Positions 36,668 to 49,300 of a stretch of DNA of 64,000 nucleotides are shown here, in pieces. The number at the start of each line of letters is the position of its first letter. Position 1 is the first letter of the stretch. Both the position numbers and the translations under genes were made by a program. The notes below the pieces were generated by a model. It was not told where the DNA came from and did no database searches. It was given only the letters and a program-made list of their open reading frames with translations. Source of the DNA: Progne subis subis (lineage: Eukaryota; Chordata; Aves; Passeriformes; Hirundinidae); NCBI GenBank assembly GCA_022316685.1, contig JAKJHU010000023.1, positions 4,544,692-4,608,691 of the forward strand. Reading direction: 5' to 3'.

Positions 36668-38225
36668 TGAAGGGTGTACTATAAAGCTGCAGATGTATCA
36701 GTTTCCTTCACCTTTTATTTAACTTGTAAGATCCTATTTGCCACTCAGGTTGCAAGTTTCAAGGGACCAGAGACCCTTGGATTTAGTGCTTGATAACCCT
36801 TTCTAAGGCTTGTAGAGTTGACACATGTTGTATCTTTAGCTCTGAAAGAAATGCTAAAAGACTCTGCTGGCTGGCTGCATCAGCCAAAATAAAGTGTCCT
36901 GTAATAGTTTACATGAAATATAATTTGCTTGTTCATTCAGAGAGACATAAGTCCCAAACAAGGAAGGATAACTAATTTTCAGAAGATTAAAAATTATCAA
37001 AATGGTGCTTTTATAGTATATGTGAACATAATCTTTTACTAAAATGGAAATTAATGAGTGAGTAATATATATATTTTCAAGAAGGAATTCATAAGAATAA
37101 AAGCCTGCTTTTCTATAGAGGTATGGTAAACAAAATTATTAAGAGCATATAGGCTGTAGGAACACTGGTGAAAAGGATTGCCAAAATGCCAATACACAGA
37201 GGGGAAAATAAAAACAAGTCTCAAGTTTCCTGGTAGCTGTTATTTCACCTTAAGTATTTTTAGAAAGTGTTCTGATATTCATAAATATCAGAGTTTTCCT
37301 TGAAGTGATTAAAACTTTTCAATGTAACTTGCAGCTTTTCTACTTCCTTATATCTGTAAAAGTGGTAGTACCCTTAAGCATTTACTTGTGTTTTTAGACA
37401 TTTATGTTATTTAAAATCATGTCACTTCCCCCTAGTGTATCATGGAAATGTTGAGCATTACAGCTGTACACAACTGTGAAATAATGTGGCACATTTACTC
37501 AGCTACTGTAGGAAACCTACTCTGAACAGATGAAACTTAGCACTGCATAATATACATCCACAATCAAAAGAAAAATAATTCTGCTAAATTATCTCTAGAT
37601 ACATGGAAAGTAATAAATCCTTCAGAAATGTTTTAGGTACTGTAGGATATAGTATGAGTACTACACTAAGGATCAGAGTTCCCTAATAAACAGTACTGCA
37701 GAATTGGCAAATGCAACTAAACAAGTAATAAATGGGGAATGAAGAAAAAGAAGATGATAGAATTCAAATTTATTAGTTACAGAGAAAATCCAACCTTATT
37801 TCAAGCCAGAGGATCATATTCTCTCCACAGTGTTTTCAGTGTGATATTTTTCCTGAGTTATAATCAATTATGAAAGGCATAAGCTATGAATAAATTTCCT
37901 CTTATAAACATACAGGCCTTATTTATCAATGCATTGTATCAGTTTTTCTCCATTTTAATTCTGATCCTTTCAGTGGAGCCGCAGTGATGTACGAGGGTGG
38001 ATCACAGCAGGATATCAGTGAAAATAGTCTTTCTCCTAAATTAGAGCATGGTGAATTATTTCTCTTTTCCCAAAACAGATTAAAATTTGAGTGTCCATTT
38101 TTTATTTTGTCTTTTTTGATCAACTGCTTGCATAGATAGAAATGTGTGGGTGGGGAGAAGGTGGATCTGAGTGGGAGAAAGATTATTATTCTTTTATTTC
38201 CATTGATTCCAATCTGTATTCTCAT
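36668..38225. other. Intergenic DNA between the two duplicate copies
   Basis: AT-rich; no gene or repeat recognised. Confidence 0.6.
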
Positions 38226-38585
38226 AATCACAGATTGTGACTTGAGGTTGGAAGACACCTCTAGTTGTCACCTGGTCCAGCTTTGCCTGTTCAAGCAGTT
38301 ACACCTGGAGCTGGTTGTTACTTTTCTTGTTGCATCATCCCCCATTTCTTTGGGAAAAAAATGCCTAAATTAAGTTTAAAGATTAGTAAATCTCAGTGTT
38401 ATACAGTTTTGGTGATTCCTATCAGAAGTTAATGTAACATATCAAAATAAATGGTGTCCTTTTCTCCATGGGGCCATGTCCAGACAGAGTCTGAATATCT
38501 CCAACGATGGAGACTCCGTTACCTCCCTGAATAACCTTTTCTAGGTCACACCCAAAGATATTAACAAATATCTCTCTGAACATGT
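38226..38585 (-). mobile_element. CR1 LINE fragment interrupted by a duplicated patch
   Basis: CR1 3' text (aatcacagattgtgacttgaggttggaagacacct, seen as consecutive short blocks) runs to about 38318. It stops for ~147 bp of non-CR1 sequence and resumes at 38468 with ggggccatgtccagacag and gaatatctccaacgatgga in the same orientation. The interruption is therefore a later insertion. Confidence 0.85.
38321..38467 (+). repeat. Inserted copy of the ~145-bp segment from 36524-36667
   Basis: A direct-orientation copy of 36524-36667, about 95% identical by eye, lying between two halves of one CR1. It has no poly-A tail and no TG..CA ends. The repeat word ctttt(c)t at its edges exists in the donor too, so it is not a fresh target duplication. 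Confidence 0.9.
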
Positions 38586-41514
38586 GGGGAACTGTGTTAA
38601 GTATCTCTGGTGTTTCTGATTGAGTTTTGGTTGTAGGAAGACGAGTTCAAGAAAGGGGAGACTATTTAATATTAAATTCATAATTTGCAACTCTTTAGAT
38701 GCAAACTTTGTTTAGTTTTCCAGTGAGAAAGGACAGATAAAACAGACAGATAAAGGTCCTAATGGATCCCTATTTCCATCCTGTCAAAGTGACTCAAATT
38801 AGATATTTTGTCAGGTTTGGTTTGTTTTTTTTTCCCAAACTGAAAGAATCACTGTAAGAGTCAGAATAATGCATGAGGTGATGTGAAATAGAAAATAATA
38901 TCTCAATCAATTCTTTGTTTTTCATTGATGTGAAAGCAAAAAAAAATAATTTCTACTGTAAACTTTAAAACAAATTGTGATTTTTCTAAGAATTATCATT
39001 CTTTAAAAATGCAAAATATCTTTAATAATATTTTTTAAAATCTAAAAAATATATAATTTTTTGTAATGCCATTCTCTTTCATCTCTTTTTCTTTCTTTTG
39101 CTTTTTCTCATAAAGAGAGTAGCACCTGAACAGACAAGGTCCTGAAAATTACAAACTCTTTTCATTTCTCTTTAACCCTGTATAAAGGTTAGGAAAACCC
39201 TATAATTATGAACAGGGAAAAAGGAAAAAGAAAAAAAAAAAAAGTTTTATTTTCCTATTTAAAAGATCATCCAATTTCTTCAGGAGCACACTAGGTAAGC
39301 TATTAGGCAAATCCAATCAAACCACAGTAATTTCTGTTGTCAGGGCACTACCTGCAACTGTGTAATGGCTGATTCTAGCTCCCCAGGTTACTAGACTGCT
39401 CTTAAATTTGATACAAGTCTAGATCAAGATTCACATTTACAGGAGGCCATTACCGAGCCCCTGAGAAATAAATACCTCCAGTTACAAATAAATTCTTCCA
39501 GCTTGCCCATTTATCTGTTAAAATAGAACAGCACTGAGCTGTTCTGCTGGATGATCACCTCCAGCAGACTACATAACTTGGGACAAAATGACTATTGGAT
39601 TGTGAGACTCCTGCATGTTTGGGAAGGGGCAGGACACCTTCCTTCCTGCACATGGCCTGCTAGGTGTGCTTTATAGGTGAGTTGTCAGATTTGAGATTCA
39701 CAGAAAGGAATGATCCTTGTAAGCACTCTGTCTGTGGCAGTAGGCATTAAGGATATCTTTCTTTACATCAGCTCACACAGTGTACAATACCCTCTTTAGG
39801 TCTACACCAGTATTCTTTTTTTTTTTTTTTTTCCTGGTTACTTGAATGAAACTTTTATCTTTATGTTTTTATTTCCTGAAAACATGTTATTATTATCAAG
39901 AACAGTGATGGGTATTTTTAGTGCCCGGAATAGGAAAGGACAAGCTGAGGGCCCTTCCCAGCTTTGGAGTAGACTGTTGAATTCAGCAGGAGGTGTGAGC
40001 CAGCAGCAGATGCCTTTCTACAGGAGGATCTTTTTGCCATTTGCGAGGGACAGGAGCTCAGTTTCACCCTTCATTCTTCCTTCTGAGCATTAAGGAGGCA
40101 AGGGTTTCATCCTCTTTATGGGGACCTGGGGTGCCCCAGCTCTGACACAACCAGTTGCCTTCTCATATTTTACCAGGACTTCCATGAGGTTAGGACCTTA
40201 GCTGGATATTTCAGCTTATTCAGAAACATATATCACAGATAAATACAATAAACTACACAACACTGAAAATTTTACACTCAGGATTTTAGCCCTTTAAATG
40301 TTTGTTACATTGCAGTTTAATACTAGAGGCTTTTACAAAAACATATGAACACAAGCATATCCTGTTGTCTTCTTTATTTGGGAATTGTATTTGGTGTCTC
40401 AAAAAAAAAAAAAAAAAAAAAAAAGGCAAAACAGCTTTACAATCCTCTGAAATTAACAGAATGTTAGTTAACGAATGTTTTAAATTTCCTAGCAGAGGAA
40501 TTATGAAATGAACCGCTGATGCCACGTAGACTCAAATTTAACATAGTTAGAATAGCTGACAACAGAAAATTTCATATAAACACTGGAATAAAAATAATTC
40601 GAAGACTCAAGCAAAACAAGTACATATTCCTCAGATACACATTCCTAATTAAGTGTTCCAAACCTCTAAAATATCATCACCACCCTCCTTCCTCTCCCTA
40701 AATAAGCATGTAAAGAACAATGAGCTCTTTGCAGCTAATAGGCACTACAGAAGAATGAATTGCATTTTTCATTCCTTGCTACCACTTTTTAGACCTACTG
40801 TGTGTATTGTGGCCAGCAGAGTCTTTAAATCTATCCAAGAGCAGCTTGTGCTCCTGACCACATACCAGCCCAGTGGAGTAATACTTGCATGTATTTATCT
40901 CCTATGCAGAACGTGTTTTCAGTTACCCAGACCTTGTGCTTCCACTCACTGTGGCTGTGCATGTTGCTCCCTAGAGGTGGCTGTAAATTACTGGAGTGTG
41001 AAACTGCCAAGCTAAGAGGGTTTTGTTTAGTTTACTACAGCCATGAGCCAAAGCAAAGGAGAGTATTTGTGTAGGGTCCAGATACTGCAGTCATCTCATA
41101 TAAGCCTCTCCAGCGTACCCGGCAGAGAAAGGTGTCTTTGATGCCTTAAGTTTTAGCTTTCCTATTTTCCAGATTCCGTACTGCATTAGTACATAACTCT
41201 GAACTTCATATAAAGTGTTAGCAAGTTCTCTTCACAGAGTAGTTAGTCAAAACAATATTTTTACAGCCTGAGAACCAAGGACACCATTGCAGCTCTAGGC
41301 CCAGAAAGTATAAACAACAGTAAATTGAGTAATCTGGGAGGATGGGACTTCAGAGGCATCATTAATTTTATAATTCCCTGCTAGGAAATATAAAACATTA
41401 GTTAACTAACATTCTGTTAATTTCAGAGGGTTGTAAGGCTGTTTTTCTTCTTCCAGTAAAAGAGACAAACATACAGGTGCTGTCCTGCCAGTTCATTGGT
41501 CATTATAACTGTGT
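38586..41514. other. AT-rich intergenic DNA, no gene recognised
   Basis: Contains a 24-base poly-A at 40401-40424, with nothing resembling a retrogene or LINE directly 5' of it, and A-rich tracts near 39226-39243. Confidence 0.6.
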
Positions 41515-42000
41515 TATAATCACAGTATCATCATTGTTGGAAGAGATATTGAAAATCATCCAGTCCACCCTTCAATTTAGCACTACCATAATCATCTCCA
41601 AACCATATCCCCAGTGCAACATCCAGATACCTCTTGAACACTTCCAGAGACAATATTCCACCACCTCCCTGGACACCTGTTCCAGTGCCTGATCACTCTT
41701 CCAAAGAAAAATAAAAAATCTAATATCTAATTTGAGGCTCCCTTGACACAATTTGAGGCCATTTCCTCTTGTCCTTTCACTTGAGATATGGTAGAAGATA
41801 CCAACAATCTTTCAGGTAGCTGTAGAGAACAACGAAATCCTTTTCAGGTAGTTGTATAAAACAATGAAATCACTCAGAAGCCTACTTTTCTCCAGACTAA
41901 ACAACCCCAGTTGCCTCAGCCTCTTCTTACAGGACATGTTTTCTAGACCCTTCACCAGCTTTGTTGTCCTTCTCTAGACAAAGTCCATCACCTCAATGTC
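41515..42000 (-). mobile_element. CR1 LINE fragment with internal tandem duplication
   Basis: About 490 bp of CR1 3' region in minus orientation: cacagtatcatcattgttgg at the left (terminal end), then 'ccctggacacctgttccagt', 'ccatttcctcttgtcct' and 'tgcctcagcctcttcttaca'. A ~31-bp unit (ctttcaggtagctgtagag...) occurs twice in a row at 41809-41839 and 41840-41871. Confidence 0.88.
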
Positions 42001-43224
42001 CTTTGAAACACACTTGGAAAGCAAGAGCTTTTTGTCTAAAGTCCAAAAGGGAAGAACTCATAAATCAATTTTATTTCTTGTATCACTCATGGTCTCTTTT
42101 AGTCAGCTAACTAGCACCTATTGCAATGATTCATTATAAATTTAGCCATGAGTGTCCAGAAGACAAATAGAATTTAGGAGAGGCTGAGGTAAGAAAATCT
42201 ATAAAAAGATGCAGACAATTTTCATGCATTTCTGTGACTACATATGAATATTGAGTCTTAATATAATATCTGCAAGATATTATCCACTTGATGTACAGCA
42301 GCTACTGTTTGCTGTGTGATAAATTAGCCTAAACTTTTCTGTATGACAGCTGTATCACTTCCTAAGAGAGGACTGAGGAGACTGGCATGTGGATCAACTA
42401 GGCAAATATTTCACAAGCAGAAACATCAAGTGTTATCTAGAGTAACATTGATGATGATGTTACAAGACAGGCCAACATCAGTTCCCTCATTGGAAAATTT
42501 TAAAATATTGACTGTTGACAGTAAGGTTTCTTATCCATATATATTAAACATGTTTTCCTATAGAAAAGCATTGCCAAACACGAGGATGTTTAAAGGCTTA
42601 TGTCTCTCATGTTTTACGGGGCAAAAGGCTGGTACCAGAGATACATGTCTTGAAGGAGATTTGGAGGTGGGGCCGTGGATTTAATGGTGACATATGTTAA
42701 CAGTTTCCTGGTCACTGTCAAATATCAGTGTAGGGTGGAATTACTGGAAGCCATTAAATATAAAACTTGCTTGCAGCTTTACTACTAACATTCAGTCACC
42801 ACCAAACTCCAAGTAACACATGCCTTATATTAATCTACTGATAAAATCATATTACTGATATCTGGTCTGACTTTTGAGATGAATTTTCCCAACACACAAA
42901 AAAAGACATCTTTAACGCTGCACATCTCCTGTGGATGAGCCCCTGATGAGAAACTCTGCTTTAATAAGTCAACCAAGTTAAATAAATCATATTATGTGAG
43001 AAAGCATGAAATGATGTATCATGTCATAAGAATGGTGCAGCACAATCACCCTAATTCTTACCAAGTCTCTTTTTTACATAGTTTTTGTTTGCTCATGAAA
43101 CAAAAGTATTTGAACTAAAAACAAAGGAAAAAAAAAAGACGAAATGCAAAATCCAAACCACCACTGAGGATAACTAAGCATTGGCACAATCTGCCCCAAG
43201 TTTGTACAGTTGTCTTTAACAGAT
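42001..43224. other. Intergenic DNA, no gene recognised
   Basis: One 113-codon plus-strand open frame at 42343-42684 has no recognisable domain. Otherwise featureless AT-rich sequence. Confidence 0.55.
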
Positions 43225-43325
43225 TTAAAGACCCTACTCTATATGGCCTTGAACAGACCTTCTGTGATCAGGAGGTTGAACCAAAATCTCCCAAGGTCCT
43301 TTTCAACCTGAAATACTTGAGGACC
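43225..43325 (+). mobile_element. Short, diverged CR1-like 3' fragment
   Basis: The blocks 'caggaggttgaaccaaaatc' and 'aaggtccttttcaacctgaa' resemble the last ~100 bp of plus-oriented CR1. It is short and diverged, so the call is tentative. Confidence 0.5.
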
Positions 43326-46300
43326 ACATATGCAAAATTTAGGACTGTGATTGAAACACTTTCAGTGGTTCAGGAAGGAAAACCTTCCTACTGCTTTTGA
43401 ATTTTTTTATAAATATATAAAATACTTTTGACATATAGGATTTCTAAAAAATCATGGGTAAAAGAAAATGAGAAGAAGCAATGATTTGTCAAACTTTTTT
43501 TTTTTTCCTAGTAAATAAGATTGAAAATGTACTACTAAGGTACAATTCTGATGTCAGAGAATAAAAGAATCTAGACCCGCACTTCTGACTAATTGAGCAT
43601 TTTTTTAGCAGGCTTCCTATGTATTTAATATATATTTTTGTAGTCAGATCAAAATATCATCAGATTTCAGAGATATTTCTTGGTCCCAGGAAAGGCTTAA
43701 AATTAAGTATTAGCAAAAAACCTCTTAAAAATTACTTCATAGTTTGGAATCTTAGAAATTAAACATACTTTATGAAGCACTGCAATTTGTCACTATTTCA
43801 AGAAGGTAAGGAAAATGATAAATTTAAATTTTAATGAACAGAAGCAGTGGAATATTTCTACTTACTGAGCAAAGACCAAAAAAGGGAAAACGTTAACAGT
43901 TAAAACACTGAAAAATCTGAGCAAAATAGCCCTTTCTGGACTAGTAGTAACACATTTAAATGACCCTGTAAACACACCAACATACACATGGAATGCAGGA
44001 GCATGAAACTTTTCTTTTTTTCTGTCCTGAAGCCTACTTATCTAAGATGATGTTATTGAATTAATGAATGCAGCTTTTGATATCAGCAAACTACAACAGC
44101 AGCTCATTTTTATTCTATTCAGAAATCACCTTACATTTGGCTGGGAGAATAATGAGATTTGAGCTCCCATAATAAAATTCAGAAACAACCTCTTCAAGTT
44201 CTTTCAGGCAGCGCCAGCAAATAGAAGTTGCTCAAGTGTGTCACAAAGCTGCCAGCATATGAGTCTGGCTCTGAGAACGCTTTCAGGAGTTGCCTGGTGT
44301 GTGTGCAGGATATTTTGAGACCTGATTCAGTTTTAGATGAAGTACCTAGAAAACTTCCCTCTGATTTAAATGAAAGATGACTGTCTTTATGAGATTCCAC
44401 TTGTTGAGGATGAAAATAAACAGTCTCTGGTTTCTGGTTTGGTTAGAAAAAACAGGTTTAATGTCGTTAGTCTTCAGCAAGATGATTCTTAAGGCAGAGC
44501 TCCTACAGCTGTGTAAATCTACTCTATTAAGCCTACTACCACTTTCTGTGCAGTCAGAATTCACATGGAGTGTTTTGGAACTGAATTCTTATTTCCCAGC
44601 TGAAGAATTTTCTAGACATAATTTCAAATGCAACCATGTAATAAATTAAGAAAATTATGACCCAGAGCATGTAAGTAATAAAACCCAGATCAAATACTAA
44701 CTGCCTAATAAAATTCTATTTATATGAATTATTGGGTTTTTTCATTGAGGTATGGACATGAATTCTAATGCTAAAAATATTTTTAAACAGTAAAAGAAAA
44801 TAATTATTTACTCTGGTGGATCATAAATATGGATAGTTCTGCTGCTGGATGTCATTATGTTTCTGGAATTAACTAAGCTCTTATTTGACATTCCTTATGC
44901 ACCAACTAATTTAGGCATGTGATGATTTTAAAGTGTGTCCGTAAACCCATTGAACTCAGTGGTATTTAGGGATGTGTGTAATGTTAAAAACACCCTGAGC
45001 TGTTTTCCTCAACATTTGATAGTAATGAAGTCTAAGAGGATTTTAATAACTTTGGGTTTATTGATTTGATGGAAAACAACCATCATTTTATCTGATTATA
45101 AATAGCATATGAGTTCAAAGGGCCATAAAATAAATCATAAATTTAAGGCACCACAAAGAAGTACTTGAAACGAAAGCAAAACAAAACAAGCCCACAAGCC
45201 CTTTTGAAAACTGACTTGAACCTGGGTGAATCTTCCTATGGTTTTTAAAAACAAATAGTTTTTATTTCACTAGGTAATTAAAAGTCAAAATAATTCTATG
45301 CAATTTATTCAAATAATTATCAAATATTTTAAATTTTAAAAGACTTTGTGAAATTTTATGCAGAATTATAAGAAAAACTAGTGTGTGTTTTTCAATATTT
45401 CAAAAGAAAACATTTAATTACAGTAAGAGAGATGTATGTGTGCTGTTACATTGTCTCCTTCTCTTTGAACCAGTTTGTGGATGTATTCATTATGTTTGTA
45501 GTACTGATCAAGACAAACTTTATAATTGCCTTTAAAACTACAGCAAAAATTATGCCAGGACAGAAAATTCTGAGAGCTTTAGCTCTCTCTTCTTCATTTT
45601 TATGCATATTTATGTTATTTTCTACAGATCAGAACAGCTGTCAAGATATGGCAGTGCAGATATGTATTGAAGAGTACTCAGTATTCTACATTTATCTGAA
45701 AAATGTCCCTACCTCCAATTTTAATTATCTTGAAAAGATTTAGAAACCATTGACTTGATTTAGGTGACCTATGCCATACACAAAATGAAAAGGACCTCAG
45801 AATGGTTCATTATAGGAAGCAAATTTGTGAAATATTACTAACTAGCAAAAAACAATCAATGCATGCATAGAAAAAAATATCTTTTTGGTGGACGGTTTTG
45901 ATAGAAATAAAATATTTGTAAATTATTTTTAATCAGAATCACTTCATTGTTTTGATTTACTAGGTAGATTACCTCAGCCCTTATATCAACAGAGCAGGGT
46001 AGGTAATAACATTTAATAATGGGATAGGAATTACATGCCAATGATGATTACTTCTTCAATCAATTTTGTACTGAAAAAAAGATGAATGTCATTATAACCT
46101 GCGGAAATATTCAAAAACTAGTTAACTTAAAGCTTGTCATTCTTGAACTAAAATACTTGTATTTCCCAAGAACAGTCAAGTGTTTTACAGTTTTATACAT
46201 TTTTATTTTGTGGTAGACAAAGGAAAACAGATATGAAATCAAAATGTTCTTTTATAAGTTTTTATTATTTACCACTATAAAATTACTACCTTAATTTCAA

Positions 46301-49300
46301 TTTATTAGGTGTTCTGTGGTATTATGAGTAGATAAACTATGAAATATTACTTAGATTGATAAAAAATATGGTTTCACTTTTAATTATATTAACTTCATAC
46401 TAATAGGTTACATTTTTATAATTTGAAGTATGAAAAAAACATCACATCCAGTCTTAATAGATATTTTCATAAGTTCAAATACATAGTAATTCTAAGGCAT
46501 ATTATTTTATATCTTGTTCTGACCAAAAATGTTCTTGGTTGTGTTTTCCCATTGCTGCCTATATTTCTAAGTTTCATGAATTATCAAAAACTAAGTTTTG
46601 GTTAGTTGAGTTGCACTGAACTGTCAGAGGAACAAGCAGGGAGGGAGTCCCTTAATTTAGTTCATTGATGGAGAAGATACTTTTTCACATGCCATTTGAC
46701 TGTTGAGTTTGTCTAGTGCAAGACTTGTGCATCTTGTTCTGCTGGGCATGGCTAAATAAGCCAAGCTGAGGTTGTTTCACAGCTCATTACCTGCTCCTCC
46801 TGGCTTCTGGCAGACACTGGATGGAGCACCTGCTATTTGTCTCAAAGGATTAAAAGCACAAGAGACAATTCAGCCCAGCAAGCCTTGAGTTACTTAGCTT
46901 ATATCTTCCTCTTGCTGTGCACACACAGAGTGACAGAAGATGCTGTTATTCTTGGTGATTATATGATTCTTTTGCCCTTTCCATGATGCCATTCATTTTT
47001 TTTAAATTTTACATGCATTTAACTAATATATTATTGCTCTTGTTAAGCCCAGCATTTTGTGGTTCAGAGATGATGTCAGTTATTGCCAATGCTGGGTAAT
47101 GAAAAGGAGTTGATTAATCAAAACTCATGGTGTAATCGTGAATGTGGCAACAACTTAAAATGAGTTTAAATAAAGTGCCAGTTTGCAGCACTTAAAGAGC
47201 CATGAACTATGCAGACTTGAAAGTTGTGTTCCAGTTGTTCCCCCTTGTAAAGGAAATAATGAAAAATATTTTCATAGACAATAAAATTTCATAACCTCTG
47301 GGACCTGAGGATGCAGCTAGAAGCTTTGATCTCCAATTTAATATGGAGAGATCATCATGAACCATTATATGCCACATTTGCTCCTGTTGGCTTTGAACAC
47401 TAATTCATAGGCTTGCATCCTGCATTTGCACCTGTATTTTAGAACCAAGATTTCTAAAGCTGAATATATTTTTGGCTCTAAGTAAAGTCCACTGTAAACT
47501 TGGACAAGAAGCCAGCAAGGTTTTTTAACCTGAAGTATCTGTGGCAATTTTTTTTGCATCTTAAAATGTAATTAAAACTTTCAAATTACTGTGAGAAGAG
47601 AGTTTGCAACATTATAATAATTCTTCTTAATTTTCAAAGATTAAGAAAAGTGTGTTTACTATGTTAGAGGCTATTTCCCTCTCTTTAATTTTAATCTGTC
47701 ATCCAGTTACTGATGCTTTTGTGAATCAATTTTTTATTTAACAAACCTATCCAAACAAGAGCAACAGTGCATCTGAATGAAGGCATAGAAATATATATTT
47801 GAAGAGTTCATTGAGACATTAAAATATCACTTTTTCTTTTAAGAACCACACTGAGGTGATGAAAAGTAAATGAGTTTTAATCCAATCAATGAGAGCGGCA
47901 GCTCTATAAGTAATTTAAGCAATGCATGGGATTTGCATAAAATTTTACTAAGACAATTTCACGTCCCTAATGATTTGTGTTTTACAGTACTTTTTTCTGA
48001 TGCAGAGTTTCCCATTGACAACTTCCCAACATTTTGGATCCAGACTAAAAAGATGCTGAAAGGACAAATATCTGCTGATTCAAGCAGCATTGTGTTAATC
48101 AAGTAATAGTTTTAGCTGTACTCATTACAAAGCCTTCTTACCTAGATGTCACTACACACAGGTATGTCTGAACACATAGGAAGCCTGCTCAAACCAGCGG
48201 AGCTGTTTATTTAAAGTTATGGACCTTTGTAAGAGATGGTTATATCTGTTCTGAAATAATTTTATCCTTAATGGTAAGCAAGAGTTTTGGACAAACCTTT
48301 CTCTAATAGTTGATGCAGTTCCCAGTAGGAGAAACACAAAACAAAACCAATATCATGAGCATTCTCCCTCTGGAAGTAAAATAAAAATGTGCACTGAAAT
48401 TCTCAACATGCAGCCATATAGCAGATCATAGGGAATCCGAAGCTTTTCTAGGTGGAGAATTCCTGTTAGCTTCCACAAGAGGCAGAGAGTTTTTCAGCAG
48501 AAAAGCTATGATAAGCAACTTAAATCAGCACTTTGGATTCCACTCAAAAAATATCATTTAGGCTACAGATGATGGAACGATTGAAATGTGGTAAAACACC
48601 TTTCCATAAAGAGTACAAAACAGAGTAGCCTGAATTTTGCCTGTTCTGCAATGCTGCAAGAAACAACAGTTTCAATAGGAATAGACAAGCAACATTTTTA
48701 ATTACAAAAGTCATTTTCTCTTAAGAGCATTTAAAGGCACCAAAATGAACAAAACATGTTGCCCTCGCTTAAAAAAACAGAAAAGATGCTATGATTAAAA
48801 TCTCAAACCACAAAATTCATTATTTTTACAACAAAAAAAATTCTAATATCCACATTAGGACAACCCAGATCTGTTGTACACATGACCAGTAGGCTGAATG
48901 TATTAGCATAAAAAATAAGGGGTTTATAGGTAATAACACACATCTGATTATAATGAAAATATGTGTGTGACTGCCAAAGCTGACACAAATACCAAATACA
49001 TTGTTCTTGTCAGTTTTATAATAATGTGGAAATCAGCATTTTTTAAGAATAAGTATGCATATACATTTCTTTCTGACTCTATATCAGTAATTAAGCTCAA
49101 TTTTATGATTGATGATTGCCTGTTTAGTTTATATCCCTTCAAATCAGGGGCAGTTAACTAATAATTTAGATTATACTTATAGCTTAGAATACCACCATGA
49201 TCTATGAGTAATGTAAGTTAGTAATGAAAGAACTCATTGCCTCAAATGGGAACAAACTAGTTAAGTCACGTTGAAATCAGCAATATCTGTCTCTCACTGA

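Noticed and set aside
40401..40424. Poly-A as the tail of a processed pseudogene
   Set aside because: No gene-like or LINE-like body and no flanking duplication could be seen next to it; the same holds for 56236-56269 and 61877-61905.
45381..45743. 120-codon plus-strand open frame with hydrophobic stretches
   Set aside because: AT-rich codons inflate Phe, Ile and Leu; no start context, splice signal or known family.
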